DNA from: JBALVT01 sp045110675
GTDB lineage: Bacteria > Pseudomonadota > Gammaproteobacteria > Pseudomonadales > Halieaceae
NCBI GenBank assembly: GCA_045110675.1
Contig: JBGCGJ010000009.1
Coordinates: 222,059 to 286,058 of the forward strand
Length of the DNA: 64,000 nt
Direction of reading: 5' to 3'
Below are positions 37,361-45,488 of this stretch, in pieces (within the stretch, counting starts at the first letter, position 1; each line of letters opens with the position of its first letter). A program made the position numbers and the translations under genes. Below the pieces are notes generated by a model. The model ran no database searches and was not told the DNA's origin. It saw nothing but the letters and a program-made list of their open reading frames with translations.

Positions 37361-37591
37361 AAAGTGCCTCCTAGTGCACGGGTAAAGGTGTGTTGTTAGT
37401 CCGTTGCAAGCGCTGTGGCGATTGACACCCAAGGGAAAAGTGGCATCTCTTACAATGCAATTGAAATCCTCCAACCGTTTGGAGTCGGTGCTGTATGCAA
37501 CTCTATGTCCACGTCCGAATCATCGAAATTTCGAAAACTGGAACTCACCATTACCGCTGTCACATTAATTACTCTTATCAGTGAGAGTTCT

Positions 37592-38020
37592 TCAGGCGCT
37601 AAGCAGCGTGTAAGCCAGATATCCCCCTAAACCCAGTCCGACCCAACCCGTTAGTGTGGCCCCCACGACGCGCAAACCAATAAATACTTTGTTGCCTTCT
37701 TCCAGGTTTACGTGCGAGCCGTCCAAATGCATGAATCCCAAGGCATGGCAGATACGACCAATAGCAAAGGCGATGGCGAAACCGGAGACTACACTGGTAG
37801 ATGCGCCGCTCAGCTCGGTTAGCGCTAAAACTACGATAAAGATGCCTGCGTTTTCAGCCAAATTACCGTGCCGGCGAACTTTTCGTTCGAGCTGCGGATC
37901 TTCACCGATACCTACTCCGAGTTTTACGTTGACTCGATGAAATCCGACAGAGATCATGAAAAGCTGTTGCAACATGAGCAAGAACGCACCAAGTGCGGCT
38001 GAGTAGTAGGGAAATTCCAT
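37592..38020 (-). CDS. MAPEG family membrane protein
   Basis: A 142-residue protein with four membrane segments. The signature ERKVRRHGNLAENAGIF lies near residues 46-62, between helix 1 and 2, as in MAPEG (membrane-associated proteins in eicosanoid and glutathione metabolism), and the C-terminal helices LRVVGATLTGWVGLGLGGYLAY follow. Bacterial members can be microsomal-type glutathione transferases. AAGGAA lies before the ATG. It stands 66 bases downstream of a soluble GST gene and upstream of the peroxiredoxin-like selenoprotein, which supports glutathione-linked detoxification. Confidence 0.88.
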   Translation of the reverse strand: MEFPYYSAALGAFLLMLQQLFMISVGFHRVNVKLGVGIGEDPQLERKVRRHGNLAENAGIFIVVLALTELSGASTSVVSGFAIAFAIGRICHALGFMHLDGSHVNLEEGNKVFIGLRVVGATLTGWVGLGLGGYLAYTLLSA

Positions 38021-38086
38021 TGTGTGTTCCTTCTTGTCTCAAAAACTTGTCCGGTGAATTCGTTTTTCCGTTGCTATTGGCAAGAT

Positions 38087-38854
38087 TCAAATCAGACCGT
38101 CAGCAAGTGCATTAACCTGCATTTCGTCTGATACCATTGTTGGGTTTTCTGGGAGATGCTGGGAGACCCGTTGCATCCACTGTTTGAGTACAGGGTGTGC
38201 AGCAGCGCTCAGACTTTCTTCCAAACCAAACATATAGCCCCAAACCATTTGAGGGAAAATGGCAAGGTCGAGCATGGTAGGGTGGCCCATCCCACCCAAG
38301 TAAGGACCCTCGCCAATATGGGCAACCAGCTCACTGGTGATACGCTGATACATGGCCTGCTGGTTTTCATCCAGGTCCATATCCTTGGCCATATCCTGAA
38401 TGAACGGCGCATTTTTGAGTACTTCGGGCCATCGATGACGGATTTCTTCTGGGAGGGGCGTATGCGCACTAACCAGAGCTGCTAGTCGCCAGGCCCTGAA
38501 CCGAAACTGCAAGTTGAGCTGACCATCGATGGCAAACCTGAAAATGCTGGTTAAGTAGGTGTCAGTGATCCACTGATCAATTTCTTTAATCATCAACGAG
38601 TGTGGTTCAGGACACAGCGGCTTCTCTGGAAACAATTCATCGAGCCAGTAGGCATGATGCGAAGACTCCCGTCTGAATTCACCATCGATTTCTAGAACGG
38701 GTACTTGCGTGCCATCTGTATGGGCCAGCGTCGCCGCAGTGTCAAACGGGTTGACGGGAATGTGAGTGAATTCAATCCCTTTGTAGTAGAGAAAACACCC
38801 GCTCTTTCTTACGTATGGGCTTGTGGCATATCCGTACAACTTGACCGTCTTCAT
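38087..38854 (-). CDS. Glutathione S-transferase family protein
   Basis: A 255-residue cytosolic GST. The thioredoxin-fold N-terminal domain begins KLYGYATSPYVRKSGCFLYYKG, has the cis-Pro loop GTQVPVLEIDGEFRRESSHHAYWLDE (the E-S pair binds the gamma-glutamyl end of glutathione), and an all-helical C-terminal domain (PYLGGMGHPTMLDLAIFPQMVWGY). Strong AGGAGGTGA before ATG. Nothing suggests truncation. Its promoter region carries boxes shared with the divergent TetR-linked genes (38908-38976), so induction by an electrophile through that regulator is likely. Confidence 0.9.
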   Translation of the reverse strand: MKTVKLYGYATSPYVRKSGCFLYYKGIEFTHIPVNPFDTAATLAHTDGTQVPVLEIDGEFRRESSHHAYWLDELFPEKPLCPEPHSLMIKEIDQWITDTYLTSIFRFAIDGQLNLQFRFRAWRLAALVSAHTPLPEEIRHRWPEVLKNAPFIQDMAKDMDLDENQQAMYQRITSELVAHIGEGPYLGGMGHPTMLDLAIFPQMVWGYMFGLEESLSAAAHPVLKQWMQRVSQHLPENPTMVSDEMQVNALADGLI

Positions 38855-38907
38855 TGAGTCACCTCCTGGCTATAACAGCCAAATAGTAACTGCTTCCCCA
38901 ACAGATT

Positions 38908-38976
38908 AATAGACCATTTAGTCAAATATAAGTAGACCAAGCGGTTTCTCAACAAATTTATGTGACTATGCGTTCT
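38908..38976. promoter_or_regulatory. Candidate TetR operators upstream of the GST operon
   Basis: Three boxes lie together. AATAGACCATTTAGTCAAA (38908-38926), whose reverse complement matches the box at 43869-43887 in 17 of 19 positions. TAGACCAAGCGGTTT (38933-38947), an imperfect AGACC-N4-GGTCT palindrome. TGTGACTATGCGTTCT (38961-38976), matching 39799-39814 in 13 of 16. The GST start is about 54 bases away on the minus strand. Confidence 0.6.
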
Positions 38977-39120
38977 ATTAATCAGCTATGGAAGGTATAT
39001 CTACGGGGCAAGCGAGTGAATCGCAGCGCCGCATATGGATTGCTACAAACGCCGCATGTGGAAACAGTCAGCTAAAGGACGTAGGTGATTGCCTGGAAAT
39101 TGGCAGGCCAGGATGACAGG

Positions 39121-39711
39121 TCATTCGATCCCGATGAGGGATGGTAAGGTGGCTAGTACGTCTTCCCTAAAAGGCTCTGACAGCCCGGCTCGAGACATCG
39201 CAAGCAAGCCGTTTACTGTGGCACATATAGTGCGTGAAACAGCCTTCGGTTCTATGGATGCAGCAACGTCGCCTTCTAGCTGGGCGCGTTCCAGTGTTTT
39301 CTCAAACGCGCTGACCCCCCTCTTTTGATTAGCCTGTACCAATCGAGCAACTTCCTTATCACCGGGAGAAATTTGCGCGCTGGTGTTCACCATCATGCAG
39401 CCCATTCGCTCAGGGGAACTTACAGCCGCGCGCCACATTTCGAATACGTTTCGAAGGTTGTCTATTGCGGGTCCTTTAGCATTCAACAACGCAATCACTA
39501 CGCTGCTTACGTTTTTATCGTAGTAGTCCAGAGCTCTCAAGAACAAGGTGCGTTTGTCAGTGAATGTTCTATAAAGGCTCTGCCGAGGTATTCCCATAGC
39601 GCTAACGAGATCGTCTAGAGACGTCGCGTCGTATCCCTGGCGCCAGAATACAGCCATTGCCAGAGCGAGCACCTCGTTGTCGTCGAATTGTTTTGGTCTG
39701 CCGCGTGTCAT
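39121..39711 (-). CDS. TetR/AcrR family regulator
   Basis: A 196-residue repressor from ATG 39711 (a TTG three codons earlier is less likely). The N-terminal helix-turn-helix reads RGRPKQFDDNEVLALAMAVFWRQGYDATSLDDLVSAMGIPRQSLYRTFTDK in outline, ending in the typical YRTF-K turn; the C-terminal part has the GCMMVNTSAQ stretch of the TetR_C group seen with xenobiotic regulators. It is divergent from the alpha/beta hydrolase gene at 39882 and lies opposite the GST gene, so it probably controls both through the boxes at 38908-38976 and 39770-39814. Confidence 0.92.
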   Translation of the reverse strand: MTRGRPKQFDDNEVLALAMAVFWRQGYDATSLDDLVSAMGIPRQSLYRTFTDKRTLFLRALDYYDKNVSSVVIALLNAKGPAIDNLRNVFEMWRAAVSSPERMGCMMVNTSAQISPGDKEVARLVQANQKRGVSAFEKTLERAQLEGDVAASIEPKAVSRTICATVNGLLAMSRAGLSEPFREDVLATLPSLIGIE

Positions 39712-39769
39712 AGCGCTCAATTATAGGATGTTCCAACAGGGGATAATAGGCCATCCCACCAAATATTAG

Positions 39770-39814
39770 TTGACCGATCGATCTTTAATTATTTATTATG
39801 TGACTGCTCGTTCT
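39770..39814. promoter_or_regulatory. Candidate TetR operators between regulator and hydrolase
   Basis: TTGACCGATCGATCTTT (39770-39786) and TGTGACTGCTCGTTCT (39799-39814) are placed 29 bases apart, nearly the same as the pair at 38933 and 38961 (28 bases). GACCGATCGATC is close to the GACCG-N2-CGGTC type of TetR site. The region is A+T rich and must contain the promoters of both divergent genes. Confidence 0.6.
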
Positions 39815-39881
39815 TTTTTTATAAATGCACGGTCCAATTCGGATAGAACAGCTAGATATCTTTGCAAGGAGAGTTTAGACA

Positions 39882-40925
39882 ATGAAAAAAATAATGCTGA
39901 GTTTGTTAGCGATCGCCGTCGTTGTCGGAGGGGTTTCCAGCTGTGCCCTCACCCGTGATGGAGAACTGAAAACCCCCAGCGGAAGCGGGAAAGTGAATTT
40001 GGATGCGGGAAGTTTCGAAGCATTCCCACTACCTGAGTACGCTGCCAAACACATCAACAATGATCACAAAAGTTATTTCGTCGAGGTAGAACCGGGCATC
40101 AAAATCCATGTGCTAGAGATTGGATCCGGCTATCCCGTCTATATGCAGCATGGCCTGCCAACAAACGGGTTTCTATACCGCAAGGTCGCGGAACAACTGC
40201 CGCAGGATCAATACCGAATAATTATGCCGACCATGGTCGGACTCGGGCATTCCAGCAAGGTGCCGGCAAGTCAGCACACCCTAGACAATCATATACGCTG
40301 GATGAACGACGCTTTGAACCAGTTGGCGCTCAATGAACTCATCTTTGTCGGCCACGACTGGGGCGGTCCTGTTGGTATGGGGGCACTAGTACGCTCTCCT
40401 GATTTACTCGAGGGCGTAGTTTTACTCAACACCGTGCTGCACTCCCCAAAGGAAGCAAAGACGCTTTCAACGCCACTCAGAGTCGCCAATACAGCGGTGG
40501 TCGGAGAGATAGTATTCGAGGTCATTGTTTCGATATTCGATCAGTTGCCCGGTATGCAGGCAGATCCCGAGTCAATGCCGCCCAATGTGATCGAACTCTA
40601 TGAAAGGCCACTCCTGGAAAGTGGCAATGCAAAAGGCCCATTGGCACTTATGAGGATGTCCGCTGATAGTCCAGATCATCCAAGCGCCCAGCAGGTTAGG
40701 TCTATTGAAGCTTATATTGAGAAGTTGGATATCCCGTCGGAAATTGTCTGGGGAATGAACGATCCGATTTTGGGTACGAGGTCGCCGGCCATGGAAGCAC
40801 TATTCCCAAAAGCAAACCTGACACAGACGGAGGGTGGACACTTCCTGCAAGAAGAGACTCCGGGAGAAATCGCCAAAGCGGTGCAACGCATTTATCAGCA
40901 GATAAAAACCGGCGAAGATCGTTAA
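39882..40925 (+). CDS. Lipoprotein alpha/beta hydrolase (epoxide hydrolase/dehalogenase-like)
   Basis: A 347-residue hydrolase with AAGGAGAG nine bases before ATG. The signal peptide ends at GGVSSC, a lipobox, so it is envelope-anchored. The nucleophile elbow is GHDWGG (Asp in place of Ser, as in epoxide hydrolases and haloalkane dehalogenases), with HGLPTNGFLYR as oxyanion strand, WGMNDP for the acid and TEGGHFLQEE for the catalytic His. Divergent from the TetR gene, and probably its main target. Substrate not known. Confidence 0.85.
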   Translation: MKKIMLSLLAIAVVVGGVSSCALTRDGELKTPSGSGKVNLDAGSFEAFPLPEYAAKHINNDHKSYFVEVEPGIKIHVLEIGSGYPVYMQHGLPTNGFLYRKVAEQLPQDQYRIIMPTMVGLGHSSKVPASQHTLDNHIRWMNDALNQLALNELIFVGHDWGGPVGMGALVRSPDLLEGVVLLNTVLHSPKEAKTLSTPLRVANTAVVGEIVFEVIVSIFDQLPGMQADPESMPPNVIELYERPLLESGNAKGPLALMRMSADSPDHPSAQQVRSIEAYIEKLDIPSEIVWGMNDPILGTRSPAMEALFPKANLTQTEGGHFLQEETPGEIAKAVQRIYQQIKTGEDR

Positions 40926-41021
40926 GACAGCAAGAGTACATGAGCAGTATTTCGTAATGTCCGCCGTCCAGAAAAGATCACCTGCACAGGCCGTGGAGAT
41001 TTCAACCAAGTCCTGTCGATA

Positions 41022-41534
41022 CTATTCAGCAGAGGGTGCCATGCGTATAAGTCGCGAATCCGCTACACCGGCGGTTCTGTGAAACGCATGCTTTCGATAT
41101 TCGGGATCTTCAGACAATCCCTTCAGAGCAAGTACATTTGGGTAAGAGAGAATAAAAATCGAATCCCATTGCTGACCCTCTGGTCCGATCACCGTAAGCT
41201 GGGACATTCCACCGTAGAGAGATTTGCTACCTAGCCGGCCGGCAATAGGACCCGCATGACGACGATATTCTGCGTATGCCTGCGCACCCGTCCAGCCCTT
41301 CGCGGCAAATTCACTGCCCTTCTCGTACTCAGCCTTCTCCTTGAACCGGATCATATTGAGCCTATGGATTGGCTCATCCATAGGCAGCTTTAACATAGCC
41401 TCTAGCGCGCTTGTACTGGCGTCAATATAGGTCATGGATTCGCTTGCCGAGGCCGCTTCGTGATGCTCAGCGGTGGCTGGCAGCACTACGGTGAAGAGCG
41501 ACAATGTTGCGGCCACAATGGGGACAATACGCAT
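41022..41534 (-). CDS. Exported DUF1330-like protein
   Basis: A 170-residue secreted protein: signal peptide MRIVPIVAATLSLFTVVLPATA, then a short linker and a ferredoxin-like domain (PIHRLNMIRFKEKAEYE, GAQAYAEYRRHAGPIAGRLG, WDSIFILSYPNVLALKGLSEDPEYRKHAFHR in outline), the pattern of DUF1330. No assigned activity. It lies 97 bases from the stop of the hydrolase gene (convergent) and 110 bases after the oxidoreductase gene on the same strand, so it may be the last gene of the operon starting at 43738. Confidence 0.8.
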   Translation of the reverse strand: MRIVPIVAATLSLFTVVLPATAEHHEAASASESMTYIDASTSALEAMLKLPMDEPIHRLNMIRFKEKAEYEKGSEFAAKGWTGAQAYAEYRRHAGPIAGRLGSKSLYGGMSQLTVIGPEGQQWDSIFILSYPNVLALKGLSEDPEYRKHAFHRTAGVADSRLIRMAPSAE

Positions 41535-41644
41535 AGTACTAATTTTCGTGATTTAGGTACCTTCCTGCGAGTTTCAAATTTGAGACTGCTAAGCGGGCTT
41601 TATACAAGCCCGGTAATTTGACGAACGAGAAAGAGCTTTCAAAA

Positions 41645-42643
41645 CTAAAGCTTAACGATTAATTTCCCATTATTTCCGCCAGTAAATAGCAGGTTCAGAC
41701 CATCAATCGCAGATTCCAGGCCATCGAGAATATGCGCGCGATGCTTTATTTTTCCGGCCATTACGTAAGAGGCCAGCTTCTCCATCAAAGACGGGATCTC
41801 AGCGTAGTGGTCCGTCATGGCATAACCCTGAATGCTTAGACGTTTTTTGATAATCGGAATCCAGTTGGGGCCGGGGCTCCAGACCGCGGCATTGTAATCC
41901 GCAATCATGCCGCACACGACAATACGACCATGTGCATTCATACGATCAAATACATGTTGCTGAATCGGCCCACCGGTGTTTTCGAAATACATATCAACGC
42001 CATTGGGAGCGAGCTCAGCTAAACGCGTGTCCAGCGCATCAGTCTTGTAATTAATCGCACCGTCAAAGCCAAGCTCTTCTGTCAGCCATCTGCATTTTTC
42101 TTCGCTGCCCGCCACGCCAACGACCGTTAAACCGTCGGCCTTAGCCATTTGACCCACCAATGACCCAACCGAACCGGCTGCACCCGTGACGAGGAGGGTC
42201 TCGCCCGCTTTAGGCTCACTAAATCCATACAGGCCTTGGGTGGCTGTTAACCCCGGCAATGCAAATACAGACAACGCCATTTCCGCATCCATACCTTCTG
42301 GAGCCTGTCTCAGACCTTCGCCAGAACCGAGATAAAACTCAGTCCAGCCCATAAGCCCCATTACCCGATCGCCGATTTTGAAGTCAGGGTTGTTAGTTTC
42401 AACAATCTCACCCATTCCGGAAGAACGCATAACTTCACCTAGCGCAACCGGCGGCATATAGCTATCCTCATCAGGGGCCATAAACCCACGTGCAGCTGGG
42501 TCCAGTGACATATGGGTTTGTTTAACCAAAACCTGGCCAGGACCTGCTTGCGGAACTTCATGTCGGATAATTTCAAACAGGTCTGGAGTTATAGGCCCCG
42601 GTTCCGGTCGGGCGACAAGGTTTATTGCTGTATATGTGCTCAT
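41645..42643 (-). CDS. Zinc-free NADP-dependent oxidoreductase (MDR, CurA-like)
   Basis: A 332-residue medium-chain reductase. LSLDPAARGFM (about 46-56) and GVGEI-like GMGEIVETNNPDF are those of the leukotriene B4 dehydrogenase/CurA group; VTGAAGSVGSLVGQMAK is the NADP-binding turn; YFENTGG near residue 220 is conserved in the group. No zinc ligands. These enzymes reduce the double bond of alpha,beta-unsaturated carbonyls, which are reactive electrophiles. The gene is 42 bases after the dehalogenase-like gene in the same direction and should share its TetR-type promoter. Confidence 0.9.
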   Translation of the reverse strand: MSTYTAINLVARPEPGPITPDLFEIIRHEVPQAGPGQVLVKQTHMSLDPAARGFMAPDEDSYMPPVALGEVMRSSGMGEIVETNNPDFKIGDRVMGLMGWTEFYLGSGEGLRQAPEGMDAEMALSVFALPGLTATQGLYGFSEPKAGETLLVTGAAGSVGSLVGQMAKADGLTVVGVAGSEEKCRWLTEELGFDGAINYKTDALDTRLAELAPNGVDMYFENTGGPIQQHVFDRMNAHGRIVVCGMIADYNAAVWSPGPNWIPIIKKRLSIQGYAMTDHYAEIPSLMEKLASYVMAGKIKHRAHILDGLESAIDGLNLLFTGGNNGKLIVKL

Positions 42644-42685
42644 GTTTCGTCTCCGCTTTATTTCACAAATGAACGATCAAGTAAG

Positions 42686-43738
42686 CTACTGCTTGCTGTT
42701 GATAAAATTAATTAGAAGTCGAGATAATTCTTCTGGTGTATCGTCTTGAATAAAATGGCGAGCGCCTTCGACTAAGGTATGTGCCTGCCCCTTCGCGCCT
42801 GGGACAGTGGTTTGCCACACTTTGTCGCGTCCCGCCATCATCGTGTCTCCAGTACCGTATGCCGTTAGCAATGGCTTGTCCCACTTCGCGTAAAATTTGT
42901 CCATGACCTCCTGGTTTTGTCGCAATTGACTCGCCACCAGAGACGGGAACATTCTCACGCCGGCAATGTACTTGTTGCTAGGAAACGGCGCGGCGTAACC
43001 CGCTAAGGCCTGCTCGCTTAGGGTTCGAGTCGTCCCCCTTTGGAACAAGCCCTCAAAATCAAAATTCTCGGTATGACGGGCATACGCTACCCATTGGCTA
43101 AAACTAAAGGCTTCACTTGTCGAATCCAGCTCTTGAACATCACCTTCCCTCCAGATGCTTAGACGAAACAGGGGGAAACCCAGCCAGCCTTGTAAGCCGG
43201 ACGCTGCGGGTAAAACGGTGTTTGATAGCATGATGCGGGAAAATCGAGAGGGCCGTTCGGCCACCACGCGCAGCCCGATCAAACCACCCCAGTCCTGCCC
43301 AAAGAACGTCACGTCCTCCAGCGCGAGTTCATCGACGAAGTTACTCATGACGTCAATATGCATTTGATAGGTATGGTCACTGGTGTTCAAAGGCTTGTCT
43401 GATTTGCCAAAGCCAACGTTATCTGGCGCAATCACTCTGAATCCCGCATCGGCTAGTAAAGGGATCATGTGTCGATACAGGTAGCTCCAGGAGGGTTGAC
43501 CATGCATCAACAGTACTACCGGGCCATCGCGTGGACCTTCATCAACATAGTGAATACGGTAACCCAGGCTATCCGTATAATTCTCTGCAAAGGGGTAGTC
43601 TTGAAGATTATCAAACGCTTCGCTGGGAGTACGTACTACCACACCCACAGACCACTGCTGGGATGCCTGCGTTGAAACAACGACAATAGCCACAATCGCG
43701 ATTGTGAGAAGCACAATAAATGCAGATATTTTCAACAT
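42686..43738 (-). CDS. Haloalkane dehalogenase-like alpha/beta hydrolase, membrane-anchored
   Basis: A 350-residue protein beginning with a membrane anchor (ISAFIVLLTIAIVAIVVVS). The rest is a haloalkane dehalogenase/epoxide hydrolase fold of the HLD-I kind: RTPSEAFDNLQDYPFAENY, MHGQPSWSYLYRHMIPLL, PDNVGFGKSDKP, nucleophile and halide-binding Trp in FGQDWGGLIGL, and the base His in GARHFIQDD. The halide-binding residue after HG is Gln here, compared with Glu/Asn in the family. AGG six bases before ATG. Boxes for the TetR regulator lie upstream (43818-43832, 43869-43887). Activity on halogenated compounds is possible but unproved; an epoxide or ester is equally fitting. Confidence 0.88.
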   Translation of the reverse strand: MLKISAFIVLLTIAIVAIVVVSTQASQQWSVGVVVRTPSEAFDNLQDYPFAENYTDSLGYRIHYVDEGPRDGPVVLLMHGQPSWSYLYRHMIPLLADAGFRVIAPDNVGFGKSDKPLNTSDHTYQMHIDVMSNFVDELALEDVTFFGQDWGGLIGLRVVAERPSRFSRIMLSNTVLPAASGLQGWLGFPLFRLSIWREGDVQELDSTSEAFSFSQWVAYARHTENFDFEGLFQRGTTRTLSEQALAGYAAPFPSNKYIAGVRMFPSLVASQLRQNQEVMDKFYAKWDKPLLTAYGTGDTMMAGRDKVWQTTVPGAKGQAHTLVEGARHFIQDDTPEELSRLLINFINSKQ

Positions 43739-43868
43739 AGAGGACCTCGAATACAGACACTGTTTGTAAGGAAAAAAACGGCACCAACTGTTTGCGGCTA
43801 GCGTAATATTCCAATTATAGACTGATAGTTCACAAAATACGTCAATTCCCGGTGATGAGTCAATTTTT

Positions 43869-43887
43869 TTTGACTATATAGTCTATT
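43869..43887. promoter_or_regulatory. TetR-type operator upstream of dehalogenase-like gene
   Basis: TTTGACTATATAGTCTATT contains a perfect 12-bp palindrome GACTATATAGTC and agrees with the reverse complement of the box at 38908-38926 in 17 of 19 bases. A weaker copy (TAGACTGATAGTTCA) is at 43818-43832. The rest of the gap 43739-44128 has no gene that I can support. Confidence 0.65.
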
Positions 43888-44128
43888 TATATCAAGTTAG
43901 AGGACCATGCCGTTCCGGATGAGAAAACCCTCAACCCCAATCCTATAGGCCTGAACTGATTTTGAAGACAGTACTACGCTCTATTTCGATTCAGATAGTG
44001 AAGGCACATGGCGCTTATTGAGTAGACAGTACGCAAAGCGTGACCTATAAGAACGAGGAAACCGAAGAGACTGTAGGTGAGTAACTGAAGCAAGCGAGGG
44101 CGATACAATAAAGTAATCAACTAAAATG

Positions 44129-45445
44129 TTAGCGACTATCCCGTCGTATTCTTCCCAGCCAAATCGATGTTTGCCAGAAGAAAAATGTCGCACAAATATA
44201 CATTTCGGACCTTAGCGGTATCGAATATCTGGGTTCGGCCTGAGATATGACGTAGACAGCGCTAATGGCGATCAACGTTGCATACAGAGTCACGGGTACT
44301 AACAGCTCATCCCTCCTGTTAATAACCAGATACACCAAGCCCAGTACGCTCGCTGCAAACAGCCAAAAATGTGTGGTGCTCATCAAAGAGTAGGTGATTA
44401 GGGCAACCGTCGATATGTGATACAAAGAGTATTCCACGGGATAGATATACACATCTCCCTGGCCCGTTTTAATGTTCCAACTCCACAAAAGAATGGGCTT
44501 TTCGATGGCGTACCAAGACAGCATTCCAACAGGATCCTCAAGTATTCTCGTGTACAACTCGCGATAGAACGTGCTGTAGGAGGCATCGATACCTGCGCCT
44601 GGAACTACCGTATTTTTTTCAGGTTGAAGAATACTTTCTCGCCACTTGTCGTGATAGTCATCGTACAAGCCAATTTTAAGATTGGTGAGTAACCTGCCAC
44701 TGCTACTAGGCTGATCATCCGGAACACTGATCGAAGTGCGCACCGACCACAATGTGGCCACAACTATGATTGGTAAGACTAACAATAGTACCGCCCGCGC
44801 GTTTCGCTCTCGTCTCTCTTGCTGAGTTCCGCGGTAGAAGAAAACTACCGAGGCTAAAACGGGAGCCAACACCAGGGCAACCGGATTCACAAGGTAAGCC
44901 AATGAGAGACTTATTCCGGCAAACAGCCAGCAAGACCAGCGAGGAGACATTCTGGAGCGACTCAGGAAATACAAACATAGCAACAGCAAAAACCCGAATA
45001 ATGTTTCCGTAAGAGCATAGGCCCCAATACTTACCAGGTGGGGAGAAAGAGCAACCAAAGAGGCGGGCAACAATGGCCAATAGGCAGGCAAAAACGTGCG
45101 GGCAAGTAAAAAAGTGAGAAGTATTGTTGCTGCAGCCAGAATCACCTGCCCCCATAAAATGGCCCCGTAATCTCCCACATTCAAAATCTCGCTTAGTTTG
45201 ATAACTGAGGCGAGAAATACAGGATAACCTGGGGCCCAATAAGAGTCAGGAACAGGAGGCTTGTTTCTATCTTTAGAAAACGTCGAGTGTTCCAGAAGGT
45301 TCTGGGCGTAGATAATATAGTAGGCCGCATCGCCGCGAATGGGTTCAATAAACTGCGTCTTGGTGTTGTATGAACCTCTGAGTATCGCTCCGCAGATGAC
45401 AATTAGAATCACGCCAAACCACAGCTTGGTAATGTGTAGATTCAT
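44129..45445 (-). CDS. PMT/ArnT-like glycosyltransferase (GT39-type membrane protein)
   Basis: About 438 residues with some ten membrane segments. The early loop IRGDAAYYIIYAQNLLEH contains the Asp of the lipid-linked-sugar glycosyltransferases of the PMT family, followed by SYWAPGYPVFLASVIKL (DPP/APG-type loop). The C-terminal part ends with YSIPLRSEMYICATFFFW. These enzymes use a polyprenyl-phosphate sugar to modify proteins or lipids at the outer face of the inner membrane. ATG 45445 is preferred over an upstream TTG. Same strand as the SLC13 gene, 43 bases downstream. Acceptor unknown. Confidence 0.78.
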   Translation of the reverse strand: MNLHITKLWFGVILIVICGAILRGSYNTKTQFIEPIRGDAAYYIIYAQNLLEHSTFSKDRNKPPVPDSYWAPGYPVFLASVIKLSEILNVGDYGAILWGQVILAAATILLTFLLARTFLPAYWPLLPASLVALSPHLVSIGAYALTETLFGFLLLLCLYFLSRSRMSPRWSCWLFAGISLSLAYLVNPVALVLAPVLASVVFFYRGTQQERRERNARAVLLLVLPIIVVATLWSVRTSISVPDDQPSSSGRLLTNLKIGLYDDYHDKWRESILQPEKNTVVPGAGIDASYSTFYRELYTRILEDPVGMLSWYAIEKPILLWSWNIKTGQGDVYIYPVEYSLYHISTVALITYSLMSTTHFWLFAASVLGLVYLVINRRDELLVPVTLYATLIAISAVYVISQAEPRYSIPLRSEMYICATFFFWQTSIWLGRIRRDSR

Positions 45446-45488
45446 AGCTTCTCGGTCCCTATACACGGCACCCAATATCGGTCAATCA

